The notes under the pieces: generated by a model
Told to the model about the DNA's origin: nothing
Databases searched by the model: none
Seen by the model: only the letters and a program-made list of their open reading frames with translations
Shown: positions 63,830 to 64,000 of the stretch, in pieces
How the letters are laid out: every line of letters begins with the position of its first letter
Position numbering within the stretch: the first letter of the stretch is position 1
Program-made: the position numbers and the translations under genes
NCBI RefSeq assembly: GCF_049674955.1
Contig: NZ_CP187232.1
Span: 8,370,001-8,434,000, forward strand
Source: Sphaerisporangium viridialbum
GTDB taxonomy: Bacteria > Actinomycetota > Actinomycetes > Streptosporangiales > Streptosporangiaceae
Direction: 5' to 3'
Length of the DNA: 64,000 bases

Positions 63830-64000
63830 TCAGTTCATCCGCCGCAGGATGCGCGCGGCCGTACGGGCGAGCACCTCCACCTGGTCCTCGGTCAGCTCGG
63901 CGTGCGCGTCGCCCAGGACCCACTTGGCCGCCTTGCGGGGCAGGAACAGCGTCAGCCCCTCGGCGCTCACCACGGCGGTCTTCACGTGCCCGCCGTGCAC
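63830..64000 (-). CDS. C-terminal end of a hypothetical protein (cut by window edge)
   Basis: The minus-strand frame entering at 64000 ends at TGA 63832-63830. The visible 56 residues include TAVVSAEGLTLFLPRKAAKW, VLGDAHAELTEDQVEVLART and AARILRRMN. High-quality coding composition but no family I recognise. Convergent with the VWA gene, 6 bases apart. Confidence 0.6.
   Translation of the reverse strand: MHGGHVKTAVVSAEGLTLFLPRKAAKWVLGDAHAELTEDQVEVLARTAARILRRMN

Overview
High-GC actinomycete chromosomal DNA. GTG and TTG starts, ATGA/GTGA stop-start overlaps, a typical actinobacterial MenB, an F420-type luciferase-like oxidoreductase and IS701-type transposase relics all fit a filamentous actinobacterium. 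The Streptosporangiales (Nonomuraea or Streptosporangium-like) are my best guess, but the sequence alone does not fix the genus.

Layout. Bases 1-9.9 kb are an ordinary flank: a TetR regulator, a SnoaL-like protein, an XdhC-like protein, a methyltransferase, a molybdate-uptake operon (HTH-TOBE regulator, modA, modB, modC), menB, a DUF998 membrane protein, and a TetR/FAD-monooxygenase divergent pair. At 9925-10022 lies a 98-bp sequence repeated perfectly at 61319-61416. The right copy is the 3' part of an intact tRNA-Lys(CTT) gene (61379-61455, minus) plus bases beyond its 3' end. The left copy has only the 3' tRNA fragment. The two copies bracket 51.4 kb, which I read as a genomic island integrated at the 3' end of tRNA-Lys. 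The tail of a tyrosine-type integrase survives next to the right copy. One IS701-type element is split between the two ends, in the order expected if the island was once a circle. After the tRNA, 61.5-64 kb returns to ordinary genes (MoxR ATPase, CoxE-like VWA protein).

Island cargo, 11.8-49.2 kb plus LanB3: a hybrid NRPS-PKS cluster. NRPS1 (A-T-C-A-T) is translationally coupled to a PKS module (KS-AT-KR-DH-ACP, malonyl-type AT). NRPS2 is C-A-T-C-T, with a second carrier domain that has no A domain. NRPS3 is C-A-T-C-A-T-E, and its specificity residues read by eye as threonine then serine. A free-standing A domain with no carrier (14751-16349) is a good candidate to load the A-less carrier in trans. 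Helpers are an MbtH-like protein, a type II thioesterase, an ABC exporter (one ATPase, two permeases), a tryptophan 2,3-dioxygenase, a P450 and a luciferase-like oxidoreductase. No NRPS ends in a thioesterase domain.

The most unusual feature is three separate, full-length LanB-like proteins (lantibiotic-dehydratase glutamylation-domain type, each about 750-780 residues, without the elimination domain). They sit at 12.3-14.7, 27.3-29.5 and 49.4-51.7 kb, all inside this nonribosomal cluster, and no convincing ribosomal precursor peptide is visible. Known relatives use aminoacyl-tRNA to modify ribosomal peptides. Three of them beside an assembly line that appears to incorporate Thr and Ser suggests aminoacyl-tRNA-dependent tailoring of a nonribosomal peptide. 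That is inference, but testable.

The divergent promoters of the cluster (16.4-16.6, 30.75 and 49.3 kb) share a 16-bp palindromic motif, a likely common operator. Cluster-linked regulators are a stand-alone LuxR-type HTH protein (11833) and an AraC-type regulator (52871-53842). The distal part of the island (51.7-61.4 kb) holds decayed response-regulator, XRE and HTH genes and an overlapping two-gene operon (an unrecognised 490-aa protein and an 875-aa protein with two HKD phospholipase-D motifs) that may be a defence cassette.
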